From NCBI GenBank assembly GCA_947454285.1, contig CANGJO010000015.1:1-14493 (forward strand): a stretch of DNA of 14,493 nt, read 5' to 3'. How positions within the stretch are numbered: the first letter of the stretch is position 1; each line of letters begins with the position of its first letter. Under the pieces are notes generated by a model. It was given only the letters and a program-made list of their open reading frames with translations. It was not told where the DNA came from and ran no database searches. The stretch comes from Microbacteriaceae bacterium (lineage in GTDB: Bacteria > Actinomycetota > Actinomycetes > Actinomycetales > Microbacteriaceae). Position numbers and translations under genes: made by a program. Positions 1-7,141 of this stretch are shown here, piece after piece.

Positions 1-129
1 CATTAACAGCGTTCTATAGCGCTGGGGCCCTTTTGGGACTTGTTTCGAACTGGTAAAGATTGGCTGATTTGCCCATATTTGGGAGACGGCTGAACTAGGC
101 TCAATCTGTAAATCCCCGATAGGAGAACA
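1..129 (+). promoter_or_regulatory. Upstream region of the binding-protein gene, probable promoter
   Basis: No gene is visible in this stretch on either strand; the minus-strand reading frame that crosses it runs mostly antisense to the binding-protein gene. A TAGGCT at 96-101 is an acceptable actinobacterial -10 element, and the same hexamer precedes the tRNA gene in this window. No -35 element sits at normal spacing: the nearest candidate, TTGCCC at 69-74, is 21 nt away. The gene's ribosome-binding site, AGGAG, is at 121-125. A short GGGCCC-TTTT-GGG stretch near 25-37 may be the remains of a terminator for a gene outside the window, but this is weak. Confidence 0.3.
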
Positions 130-1026
130 ATGGCTATTTCAAAACTTGCCGGCTTCGCAATGCTGGCTACTGTGAGCGTATTCGCTCTAACCGGTTGTGC
201 AGCAAGCGCGCCGGCTGACAAGGAAGACGGCAAGCCTGCTGTTATCGCCGTAGATGACGCTGCTGCAACTCTTTTGCCAGCAGAGTTCAAGGACGGCATC
301 AGCGTTGCGTCTGACATCCCATACGCACCAATGGAACTTTTCGACGACGAAGACCAGCCAACCGGTTTTGACTATGACCTTTCACAGGCAATTGGTGCAA
401 AGCTTGGCGTAAAGATGAGCTTCGAAGACCAGGACTGGGACGGAATCATTCCTTCACTTCAGTCAGGCACCCACGACATCATCATGTCTGGTATGAACGA
501 CACCGCAGAACGCCAGAAGGTGCTTGACTTCGTTGATTACTTCAGCGCAGGTTTCGCAGTGGTAGTTCCTGCAGGCAACCCAGAGAAGATCATGAAGTTT
601 GCTGACCTGTGTGGCAAGACCGTTGCTATTCAGACAGCAACCGCTCAGATCGACCTTGTAAACGCAGTAAACCCAAGCTGTGCAAAGAAGATTCAGGTTC
701 TAGAGTTCCCAACTGATGGTGACGCTCAGAATGCTATCCGTGCTGGCAAGGCTGTTGCTGGCGTAAACGACGGCCAGGTTGCCGCATACACCGCCCAGAC
801 CGCTGGTGAAGGAAAGTACTTTGAAGTTGTAGTTCCAACCGACGCTCCAGAGGGCTACACCTCAGTGCCAACCGGTATTGGAGTGCTAAAGAAGAACACT
901 GGCCTTACCGCTGCAATTCAGGCAGCTGTTAAGTCATTGGTTGCAGATGGAACCTACGCAAAGCTTCTAGCTAAGTGGAACCTTTCTGCCTTTGCTGTAA
1001 CTGACGTCACAATCAACGGCAAGTAA
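130..1026 (+). CDS. Amino-acid-type ABC transporter substrate-binding lipoprotein (SBP family 3)
   Basis: Predicted extracytoplasmic solute-binding lipoprotein of 298 aa that would deliver a ligand to an ABC importer. A short lysine-bearing N-terminus, a hydrophobic stretch (6-19) and a lipobox L20-T-G-C23 indicate lipid anchoring at Cys23. A low-complexity linker follows to about residue 50. The family 3 binding fold begins near residue 57 and contains the typical G79-F-D-Y-D-L motif, the W103-D-G-I-I-P-S-L segment, and R128 in T-A-E-R followed by a D-F-x-D-Y-F element. Cys161 and Cys184 could form the disulfide often seen in this family. Family 3 proteins mostly bind amino acids; the actual ligand cannot be read from sequence. 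The start is set by AGGAG 5 nt upstream. No permease or ATPase gene lies in the window, so it is either an orphan or its partners lie to the left. A strong hairpin follows the stop codon. Confidence 0.9.
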   Translation: MAISKLAGFAMLATVSVFALTGCAASAPADKEDGKPAVIAVDDAAATLLPAEFKDGISVASDIPYAPMELFDDEDQPTGFDYDLSQAIGAKLGVKMSFEDQDWDGIIPSLQSGTHDIIMSGMNDTAERQKVLDFVDYFSAGFAVVVPAGNPEKIMKFADLCGKTVAIQTATAQIDLVNAVNPSCAKKIQVLEFPTDGDAQNAIRAGKAVAGVNDGQVAAYTAQTAGEGKYFEVVVPTDAPEGYTSVPTGIGVLKKNTGLTAAIQAAVKSLVADGTYAKLLAKWNLSAFAVTDVTINGK

Positions 1027-1040
1027 TTAGTAATTGATTT

Positions 1041-1076
1041 TCGGGGGCAGGCTAAGGCTTGCCCCCGATTTCATTT
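1041..1076 (+). terminator. Rho-independent terminator or attenuator after the binding-protein gene
   Basis: A perfect 9-bp GC-rich stem, TCGGGGGCA (1041-1049) with TGCCCCCGA (1060-1068), encloses a 10-nt loop and is followed by a T-rich but interrupted tract (TTTCATTT). It begins 14 nt after the stop codon at 1024-1026. The next gene starts only 28 nt past the stem, leaving almost no room for an independent promoter. The hairpin may therefore act as a partial terminator that lowers expression of the two downstream enzymes relative to the binding protein. Confidence 0.8.
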
Positions 1077-1096
1077 ATATCTGAAAGAATTGAAAC

Positions 1097-1873
1097 ATGT
1101 CTGCAAAGCTGCAAATCGTTGAGGTAGAAACCGCCGCCGATGCAGAAGAGATGGCTAATTTTTTTAAGACCATCTGGACCGATGGAGCTGAAGTTGTGCC
1201 GTTTGATCTGGTACTCGCTGTTGTTCATGTCGGTGGATACGCCGCAATTGCCAAGCAAGACAACAAAGTGGTTGGAGCATCATTCGGCTTTCTCGGTGAG
1301 TATGCAGCCCACCAGGTGCTGCACTCACACGTAACTGCTGCATCGGTTCCAGGCGTTGGTTTTCAGCTAAAGCAACATCAGTTTGCTTGGGCACAAGAGC
1401 GGGAAATCGCTGGAATCACCTGGACCTTTGATCCACTGGTTCGCCGCAACTGTGTGTTCAATTTTGAAAAACTTGGCGCAATAGCGGTTGAGTATCTACC
1501 AAATTTTTATGGCACCATGACCGATGCCATTAACGCGGGCGATGATTCAGACCGCCTATTTGCATACTGGCCGGTGCAGGAATCGCTTTCCGACCAAGTC
1601 ACTGCTACAAAGTCCGTTGCTCTGCAAAATGATGCTGGGTCACCGGTAAGTCAAGGTTTCGACGACACAAAAGCCTTCTGGGTAGAGCTACCTGAAGACA
1701 TTGAGGCATTGCGAAAGAGTGATCTTGACCTGGCCCGAAAGTGGCGCAAGGCGGTGCGTGAAGTCCTGAAGCCAGCGCTTGACGATGGGTGGTTCATCAG
1801 CGCGGTAAATCAGGATCGAACCGCAATATTGGTTGAGCCACCAACCTCAGACTACGAATTTTCAGAAGACTAA
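1097..1873 (+). CDS. GNAT-family N-acyltransferase (COG3375-like), partner of the racemase gene
   Basis: Predicted cytosolic acyl-CoA-dependent N-acyltransferase of 258 aa. The N-terminal half has the GNAT layout: a strand with K57-V-V-G-A-S-F-G-F, a diverged acyl-CoA-binding segment around V84-P-G-V-G-F-Q-L-K92, and the I107-T-W-T-F-D-P-L with R117-N signature, followed by N122-x-x-K-L-G, which I recognise from the large GNAT group COG3375. The C-terminal part (about 195-245) has the W-R-K-x-x-R-E helix typical of that group. In Geobacillus kaustophilus a GNAT enzyme next to an N-succinylamino acid racemase succinylates D-amino acids; the same role is inferred here from the gene pair alone. 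The Shine-Dalgarno sequence is weak (GAAAGA at 1083-1088). The gene is followed after 22 nt by the racemase gene, so the two are very likely co-transcribed. The acyl donor and amino acid acceptor are unknown. Confidence 0.8.
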   Translation: MSAKLQIVEVETAADAEEMANFFKTIWTDGAEVVPFDLVLAVVHVGGYAAIAKQDNKVVGASFGFLGEYAAHQVLHSHVTAASVPGVGFQLKQHQFAWAQEREIAGITWTFDPLVRRNCVFNFEKLGAIAVEYLPNFYGTMTDAINAGDDSDRLFAYWPVQESLSDQVTATKSVALQNDAGSPVSQGFDDTKAFWVELPEDIEALRKSDLDLARKWRKAVREVLKPALDDGWFISAVNQDRTAILVEPPTSDYEFSED

Positions 1874-1895
1874 AGCGAAGAAAACAGGAAGCTAA

Positions 1896-3011
1896 ATGAA
1901 ACTAGAAGCAGTTGAACTAATTCGTCTAAACGTGCCACTGAAGTCGGCGTTTAGAACATCGTTTAGTTCGGTAAACATGCACGAAGTGGTTTGGGTGCAC
2001 GCCATCACCGATCAGGGTGAGGGTTGGGCCGAATGTGGTGCCAACGACCGCCCAGACTATTCAAGTGAATACCACACAGGTGCAATGGCCGTGCTGCGCG
2101 AATTCATTTTGCCTGACCTGTTCAAGCTTGGGAATGACTTAACCGCCGAGGCAGTGGCACCAACCCTGCACTGGATCAAGCAGCACCGCATGGCCAAGGC
2201 GGCAATTGAGACCGCGCTGCTTGACGCCCAACTTCGCGCAGCCAACAAATCATTCGCTAGTTACTTTGGTTCAACCAGAGACAAGGTGCCGGCCGGTGTA
2301 TCGGTTGGAATTATGGACTCACTGCCCGAACTTATGGGCTATGTAGAGGGTTACCTAAACGAGGGCTACGTGCGAATCAAGCTAAAGATTGAACCGGGTT
2401 GGGATTACGAACCAGTCAAGCTTGTGCGTGAAACTTACGGACCAGACCTGCTACTGCAGGTAGATGCCAACACCGCATACACTCGCGAAGACTTTGATTT
2501 GTTGAAGCGTCTGGATGAGTTCAACTTGCTTTTGATTGAACAGCCAATTTTTGAGGAAGACTTACTTGGTCACGCCAAGCTTGCTGACTACATTGAGACA
2601 CCGGTGTGTTTGGACGAGACAATTATTTCTGCCGATATCGCTCGCGACGCAATTGAGATTGGTGCTGCAGAAATCATCAACATCAAGCCATCGCGTGTTG
2701 GTGGCTACATTGAGTCGGTAAAGATTCACGATATTGCCGTGGCCAATAACATTCCCGTTTGGTGTGGTGGCATGCTCGAGACCGGAATCGGACGTGCTGC
2801 AAACCTTGCGCTAGCCGCTATGCCGGGCTTCACCTTGCCGGGTGACACTTCTGCTTCATCGCGCTACTTTGAGACCGATCTCACCGAGCCGTTCGTTCTA
2901 GTTGATGGTCACATCAATGTGCCAACCGGTCCTGGTATTGGTGTTGATCCGATTCCTGAAATCATCGAACGTTTTGCGGTTTCCCGCGAATGGATTAAGA
3001 ACCCGTACTAG
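1896..3011 (+). CDS. menC: N-succinylamino acid racemase / o-succinylbenzoate synthase (enolase superfamily)
   Basis: Member of the muconate-lactonising subgroup of the enolase superfamily, 371 aa, close in length and sequence to the Amycolatopsis N-acylamino acid racemase as I remember it. The N-terminal capping domain spans about 1-130 and the barrel about 131-350. All catalytic residues are present: K162-x-K164, the metal ligands D190, E215 and D240, and K264 on the opposite face. R267, three residues after K264, matches the second-shell arginine linked to racemase activity in this subfamily. The family racemises N-succinyl amino acids and can also make o-succinylbenzoate for menaquinone synthesis. 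No other men gene is nearby and an acyltransferase gene precedes it, so the racemase role is favoured. The symbol menC is the usual annotation and may mislead. The start has AGGAAG 4 nt upstream. The gene ends 3 bp from the convergent tdk gene. Confidence 0.88.
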   Translation: MKLEAVELIRLNVPLKSAFRTSFSSVNMHEVVWVHAITDQGEGWAECGANDRPDYSSEYHTGAMAVLREFILPDLFKLGNDLTAEAVAPTLHWIKQHRMAKAAIETALLDAQLRAANKSFASYFGSTRDKVPAGVSVGIMDSLPELMGYVEGYLNEGYVRIKLKIEPGWDYEPVKLVRETYGPDLLLQVDANTAYTREDFDLLKRLDEFNLLLIEQPIFEEDLLGHAKLADYIETPVCLDETIISADIARDAIEIGAAEIINIKPSRVGGYIESVKIHDIAVANNIPVWCGGMLETGIGRAANLALAAMPGFTLPGDTSASSRYFETDLTEPFVLVDGHINVPTGPGIGVDPIPEIIERFAVSREWIKNPY

Positions 3012-3014
3012 GTT

Positions 3015-3614
3015 TTAAGAAATGCCGCGCTCGGCAAAGTAGCAAGCCGGGCAAAGGGATTCGTAGGTGACGTGTACGCCATCAATTGCCACTTGATCGC
3101 CATCAAAGACAAAGCGACCATCGATTTTTCGAGCGTTGAACAGGGCTTTGCGGCCACAGCGACAAATGGTCTTTAGTTCTTCAAGGCTGTGCGCTATTTC
3201 TAGTAGGCGCAGGCTGCCCGGAAACCCATTTGTAAGAAAGTCGGTGCGAATACCGTAGGCCAGCACTGGAATATCGTCTATCACCGCAATCTCAAGTGCC
3301 TGGTCAACCTGAGCCCGAGTCAGAAACTGTGCTTCGTCAATCAACAAACAGGCGATTTTCTTGCCGGTTTGACTCTTGAACTCGGCCACGCGATTGGCGA
3401 ACTCCTTGCGCAGATCAAGTTCAGGGGTAACTAGGAAATCCACCTCGCGGTCAACGCCTAGGCGGCTGATGATTGCTTTCTCACCCTTGATGTCTATAGC
3501 CGGCTTGGCTAGCAATACGTGCTGGTCGCGCTCTTCATAGTTGTGAGCAGCCTGAAGCAGGGCAGTGCTTTTGCCGCTGTTCATGGCGCCGTGACGGAAG
3601 TAGAGCTTGCTCAA
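3015..3614 (-). CDS. tdk: Thymidine kinase (type II, TK1-like)
   Basis: Phosphorylates thymidine to dTMP with ATP in nucleotide salvage; 199 aa, normal for bacterial TK1-type enzymes. It has the P-loop G9-A-M-N-S-G-K-S-T17, the L-I-D93-E94-A-Q Walker B motif with E94 as catalytic base, Y120-G-I-R-T-D-F, and the zinc site C151-x-C153 plus C188-x-x-C191. The start codon is TTG at 3612-3614. The first internal ATG, residue 11, would cut into the P-loop, so the TTG start is required. It lies 6 nt after the fabF stop codon with only a weak GAAGG at about 10 nt, which suggests translational coupling to fabF. It is the last gene of the minus-strand block and stops 3 bp from the oppositely oriented racemase gene, with no clear terminator between them. 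Confidence 0.95.
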   Translation of the reverse strand: MSKLYFRHGAMNSGKSTALLQAAHNYEERDQHVLLAKPAIDIKGEKAIISRLGVDREVDFLVTPELDLRKEFANRVAEFKSQTGKKIACLLIDEAQFLTRAQVDQALEIAVIDDIPVLAYGIRTDFLTNGFPGSLRLLEIAHSLEELKTICRCGRKALFNARKIDGRFVFDGDQVAIDGVHVTYESLCPACYFAERGIS

Positions 3615-3620
3615 GGCTAA

Positions 3621-4862
3621 CTAGCCTTCGTAGCTGCGGAACGCGATAACCGCGTTGTGGCCACCAAAACCGAATGAGGTGCTGATCGCCAGGATTGGAC
3701 CCTCAGGAAGTGCGCGAGGTGACGTGACCACGTCAAGTGGAATAGCTGGGTCCTGGTTTTCGAGATTGATGGTTGGTGGGGCAGTGCGCTCGGCAAGAGC
3801 CAGTACGGTGAAGATTGCCTCAATTGCACCCGCGCCACCAAGAAGGTGACCGGTCGAAGACTTGGTGGCGGAAACGGCGATCTTGCCCAGGTGATCCCCG
3901 AATACGCGCAACAGGGCGGTGTACTCGGCAATGTCGCCAACCGGGGTAGAGGTTGCGTGTGCATTGATGTGCACAACGTCTTCAGGCTTTGCATTTGCCT
4001 GCTTTAGAGCCGCAACAACCGCACGTGCCGCACCGGTGCCCTCAGGGTCTGGAGCGGTGATGTGGTGAGCGTCAGAGGTTACTGAACCACCCACTAGTTC
4101 TGCATAAATCCTTGCGCCACGAGCCTTGGCGTGAGCCTCAGTCTCAAGGACCAAAGCACCGGCACCTTCACCCATTACGAAACCATCGCGGTTTACGTCG
4201 TAAGGGCGTGATGCTCCAGCTGGATTGTCGTTGCGCTTTGAAAGTGCGTGCATTGCTGCAAAGGCGGCTAACGGAAGCGGGTGAATACCTGCTTCACAGC
4301 CACCGGCAACCACAACGTCGATCTCGCCAGACTGAAGGCGGGCAATGGCGTTAGCCACAGCCTCTGTGCTTGATGCACAAGCTGAAACTGCGGTACGAAC
4401 TCCACCGCGAGCCGCGATGGCCATGCCAATTGCCGCTGCTGGCCCGTTTGGCATCAACATTGGAATGGTCATTGGAAGTACGCGACGAGGACCCTTTTCC
4501 TTGAGTGCGTCATATGCATCAAGCAGGGTCCACACGCCACCGATACCGGTTGCGTATTCAACTGCGAGGCGCTCGGGCGCAACGTCAGGCGTACCTGCGT
4601 CTGCCCAAGCCTCTCGAGCTGCGATTAGTGCAAATTGACTTGAAGGGTCAAGGCGCTTGATCTCCTGTGGAGAAAGCACCTCGGCGGCGTTTACCTTGGC
4701 CTGGCCAGCGAAAGTAACTGGAAGCTCGTACTGAGCAACCCATTCCTTATCGATAGTCGAGATACCCGACTCTCCGGCTAGCAGGGCCTTCCAGGTTGAA
4801 CGCGCGTCACCACCGAGTGGGGTAGTAGCGCCCACACCGGTGACAACAATCTTCATAGTCAA
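3621..4862 (-). CDS. fabF: Beta-ketoacyl-[acyl-carrier-protein] synthase II
   Basis: Condensing enzyme that extends acyl-ACP with malonyl-ACP in type II fatty acid synthesis; 413 aa, the standard length. The thiolase-fold catalytic triad is complete: Cys162 in S-A-C-A-S-S, His302 in N-A-H-A-T-S-T-P, and His339 in S-S-T-G-H-L-L-G-G, with Lys334 just before the last. The C-terminal S-F-G-F-G-G-H-N loop (396-403) is also present. The start is taken as TTG at 4860-4862, giving Met-Thr-Met-Lys; this matches the usual M-T-K-K-I-V-V-T-G beginning and has AAGG about 10 nt upstream. An ATG two codons later (4854-4856) is the alternative. It follows acpP by 17 nt and leads directly into tdk. Confidence 0.95.
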   Translation of the reverse strand: MTMKIVVTGVGATTPLGGDARSTWKALLAGESGISTIDKEWVAQYELPVTFAGQAKVNAAEVLSPQEIKRLDPSSQFALIAAREAWADAGTPDVAPERLAVEYATGIGGVWTLLDAYDALKEKGPRRVLPMTIPMLMPNGPAAAIGMAIAARGGVRTAVSACASSTEAVANAIARLQSGEIDVVVAGGCEAGIHPLPLAAFAAMHALSKRNDNPAGASRPYDVNRDGFVMGEGAGALVLETEAHAKARGARIYAELVGGSVTSDAHHITAPDPEGTGAARAVVAALKQANAKPEDVVHINAHATSTPVGDIAEYTALLRVFGDHLGKIAVSATKSSTGHLLGGAGAIEAIFTVLALAERTAPPTINLENQDPAIPLDVVTSPRALPEGPILAISTSFGFGGHNAVIAFRSYEG

Positions 4863-4879
4863 TTTGGATAAACCTTAAA

Positions 4880-5125
4880 TTACTGAGCGTTGGAGATGAA
4901 GTTAACTGCGTCACCAACGGTAACTAGGTTCTTAACTTCTTCGTCTGGAATCTTTACGCCGAACTTGTCTTCTGCGTTTACAACGATGGTCATCATTGAG
5001 ATTGAGTCGATGTCTAGGTCGTCAGTGAATGACTTGTCTAGCTGAACTGCTTCTGCTGCAATGCCGGTCTCGTCGTTGACGATCTCTGCTAGGCCTGCAA
5101 GTACTTCGCTCTGTGAAAGTGCCAT
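4880..5125 (-). CDS. acpP: Acyl carrier protein
   Basis: Small acidic carrier of fatty-acyl intermediates, 81 aa. The phosphopantetheine attachment serine is Ser41 in D-I-D-S-I-S-M-M, so the common D-S-L motif reads D-S-I here; I recall this variant from related actinobacteria and do not regard it as a defect. The four-helix pattern is intact, with the second recognition helix at about 41-54 and the conserved K-I-P-D-E-E-V turn. A strong ribosome-binding site (AAGGAGA, within 5131-5138) lies upstream, the best in this gene block and consistent with the high expression ACP needs. It is flanked by fabH (38 nt) and fabF (17 nt). Confidence 0.96.
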   Translation of the reverse strand: MALSQSEVLAGLAEIVNDETGIAAEAVQLDKSFTDDLDIDSISMMTIVVNAEDKFGVKIPDEEVKNLVTVGDAVNFISNAQ

Positions 5126-5163
5126 TGGGTTTCTCCTTAGGGGTTATTTGACCGAGGTTAAGT

Positions 5164-6168
5164 TTACGGTAGGACTACTACTTGGGCGCCGAAGGCAAGG
5201 CCGGCTCCGAAGCCGATTTCTAGGGCCAATCCGCCCGATTTGACCTCGCCTGACTCCAAAAGTGCGTGCATTGCCAGCGGAATTGAGGCCGCCGAAGTGT
5301 TGCCGGTGTGCACGATGTCACGGGCCACCACCACGTTCTCTGGAACCTCTAGCTGCTTGGCCAATTCGTCGATAATTCGAATGTTTGCCTGGTGGGTCAC
5401 GATTGCGGCGAGGTCTTCGGCCTTCACGCCAGCGACCTCAAGTGCCTGACGAGCAACCTTAACCATTTCCCAAACGGCCCACTTGAACACGGTCAGACCC
5501 TCTTGGCGCAAGGTTGGCCACTTGTGAGTGCCATCGCGAAGCTCCAATAGTGAAGCGTCCATACCAACGGCCGCCCACTGCGAGCCGTCTGAACCCCACA
5601 CCGATGGGCTGATGCCCGGAGTATCGGAAGGTCCCACGATTGCAGCACCGGCTCCATCACCCAACAGGAATGAAATGGTGCGATCGGTTGGGTCAATGAA
5701 GTCAGAGAGCTTCTCGCCACCAACTACCAACACGTACTTGGCAACGCCAGAGCGAACTAGGGCGTCGGCCTGCGCGATTCCGTAGCAGTAACCTGCACAG
5801 GCGGCAGAAATGTCATAGGCCGGTGCTGGGTTGGCACCAATCTTGTCGGCAAGCAGGGTAGCCGCCGATGGGGTCTGATACGGGTGAGTGATGGTTGAAA
5901 AAATCACCGCACCGATATCGCTTGGCTGGATGCCGGCCTTCTTAATGGCTTCGTTAGACGCGCTTACTGCCATGTCCATCAGGCTCAAATCTTTGCTCGC
6001 ACGACGGCGAGTGATGATTCCGGTGCGCTGGCGAATCCATTCGTCGCTTGAATCAATAGGACCGGCAATGTCATCGTTGGTGACGGTTAGGTCACCGCGG
6101 GCAGCACCCAGAGAATAAATGCGCGAGTACTTGACGGTTTCGTACTGGTTAAGGGTTGGCTGCGACAT
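5164..6168 (-). CDS. fabH: Beta-ketoacyl-[acyl-carrier-protein] synthase III
   Basis: Starts fatty acid chains by condensing an acyl-CoA primer with malonyl-ACP; 334 aa, normal for the family. The catalytic triad is Cys124 (S-A-A-C-A-G-Y), His259 (T-H-Q-A-N) and Asn290 (H-T-G-N-T-S-A-A). The D-E-W-I-R-x-R-T-G-I motif (42-51) and the C-terminal G-F-G-A-G-L (319-324) are present. Whether it prefers branched or acetyl primers cannot be told from sequence; branched primers are usual in related actinobacteria. The start is supported by AGAGGA at 6172-6177. It lies between fabD (41 nt) and acpP (38 nt), as in the fabD-fabH-acpP-fabF clusters of Streptomyces and its relatives. Confidence 0.95.
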   Translation of the reverse strand: MSQPTLNQYETVKYSRIYSLGAARGDLTVTNDDIAGPIDSSDEWIRQRTGIITRRRASKDLSLMDMAVSASNEAIKKAGIQPSDIGAVIFSTITHPYQTPSAATLLADKIGANPAPAYDISAACAGYCYGIAQADALVRSGVAKYVLVVGGEKLSDFIDPTDRTISFLLGDGAGAAIVGPSDTPGISPSVWGSDGSQWAAVGMDASLLELRDGTHKWPTLRQEGLTVFKWAVWEMVKVARQALEVAGVKAEDLAAIVTHQANIRIIDELAKQLEVPENVVVARDIVHTGNTSAASIPLAMHALLESGEVKSGGLALEIGFGAGLAFGAQVVVLP

Positions 6169-6209
6169 CGGTCCTCTTCTTCTTCAAATACAAATTTACC
6201 GGCGAAAAT

Positions 6210-7136
6210 CTAGCCGTGGTTGTTGATTAGTGACAAAGCCGCTTCCAAATTTTCTGGGGTCTTAACAGCAACGGATTCAATTCCAGGCATTGCTCGCTTG
6301 GCCAGTCCAACCAGAGTTCCAGCCGGTGCCAACTCAATGATTCCGGTTACGCCAGCCTTGACCATTGACTCCATGCATAGATCCCAGCGAACAGGGCTAG
6401 AAACCTGGTTTACCAACAGCTCAACGAATTCCGAACCCGATGAAATCTTGCGTCCACCGTTGTTGCTCCACAGAGCAATTGCCGGATCTGCAATCTGAAT
6501 GGTCTTTGAGTAATCGCGCAGTGTTTCTACCGCTGGCTTCATAAAGCGAGTGTGGAATGCTCCGGCAACCTGAAGTGGAATAACGCGAGTGCCGGCAACC
6601 GGGTTGGCCTGCAGTTCGCCAATTGCCGCAGCAGTTCCGGCTGCAACGATTTGGCCAGAGCCGTTGTAGTTTGCTGGCTCAAGTTCAAGAGATGCAAGCT
6701 TTGCTTCAACCTCTGCTTGGTCGCCACCCAGAACTGCAGCCATGCTGGTAACTTCTAGCGCCGCTGCCTTGGCCATTGCCTGTCCGCGTTCGTTCACAAA
6801 CTTGATTCCGGTTTCGGCATCGAATACTCCGGCAACAACAGCGGCGGTGATTTCACCAACAGAGTGGCCCGATACTCCGGCGATTCCGGCATCGGCGGCT
6901 GACTTGCCATCTAGCATCGCGGCCAGGGTTGCCACACCTGCAGCGACGATGAGCGGCTGCGCGATGGCGGTGTCGCGAATGGTGTCGGCATCGCTAATGG
7001 TTCCGTGAGTTACCAAGTCAATACCAGATGCTTCTTGCATCGCAAGCAGCGAGCTCTTGAAAATAGGTAGTTCCAACCAAGGAGTTAGAAAACCAGGAGC
7101 CTGAGATCCTTGACCAGGGCAAACAACAACGATCAT
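6210..7136 (-). CDS. fabD: Malonyl-CoA:ACP transacylase
   Basis: Transfers malonyl groups from CoA to acyl carrier protein; 308 aa, normal length. It carries the N-terminal P-G-Q-G-S-Q motif (7-12), nucleophile Ser92 in G-H-S-V-G-E, Arg117 (malonyl carboxylate binding), His195 in A-G-A-F-H-T, and a C-terminal E-L-A-P-A-G-T-L segment (268-275). The ATG lies 5 nt after the stop codon of the regulator gene with only a weak GAAAAG upstream, so translation is probably coupled to the regulator. No room exists between the two genes for a promoter, unlike the Streptomyces arrangement where FasR binds just upstream of fabD. Confidence 0.95.
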   Translation of the reverse strand: MIVVVCPGQGSQAPGFLTPWLELPIFKSSLLAMQEASGIDLVTHGTISDADTIRDTAIAQPLIVAAGVATLAAMLDGKSAADAGIAGVSGHSVGEITAAVVAGVFDAETGIKFVNERGQAMAKAAALEVTSMAAVLGGDQAEVEAKLASLELEPANYNGSGQIVAAGTAAAIGELQANPVAGTRVIPLQVAGAFHTRFMKPAVETLRDYSKTIQIADPAIALWSNNGGRKISSGSEFVELLVNQVSSPVRWDLCMESMVKAGVTGIIELAPAGTLVGLAKRAMPGIESVAVKTPENLEAALSLINNHG

Positions 7137-7141
7137 CTTTT

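Noticed and set aside
3..317. Minus-strand reading frame of 104 codons at the left edge
   Set aside because: It runs antisense to the signal peptide and first domain of the binding-protein gene and has no recognisable protein features.
3617..3994. 125-codon minus-strand frame inside fabF
   Set aside because: It is an alternative frame of the well-supported fabF gene, rich in Pro/Ser with no protein-like pattern.
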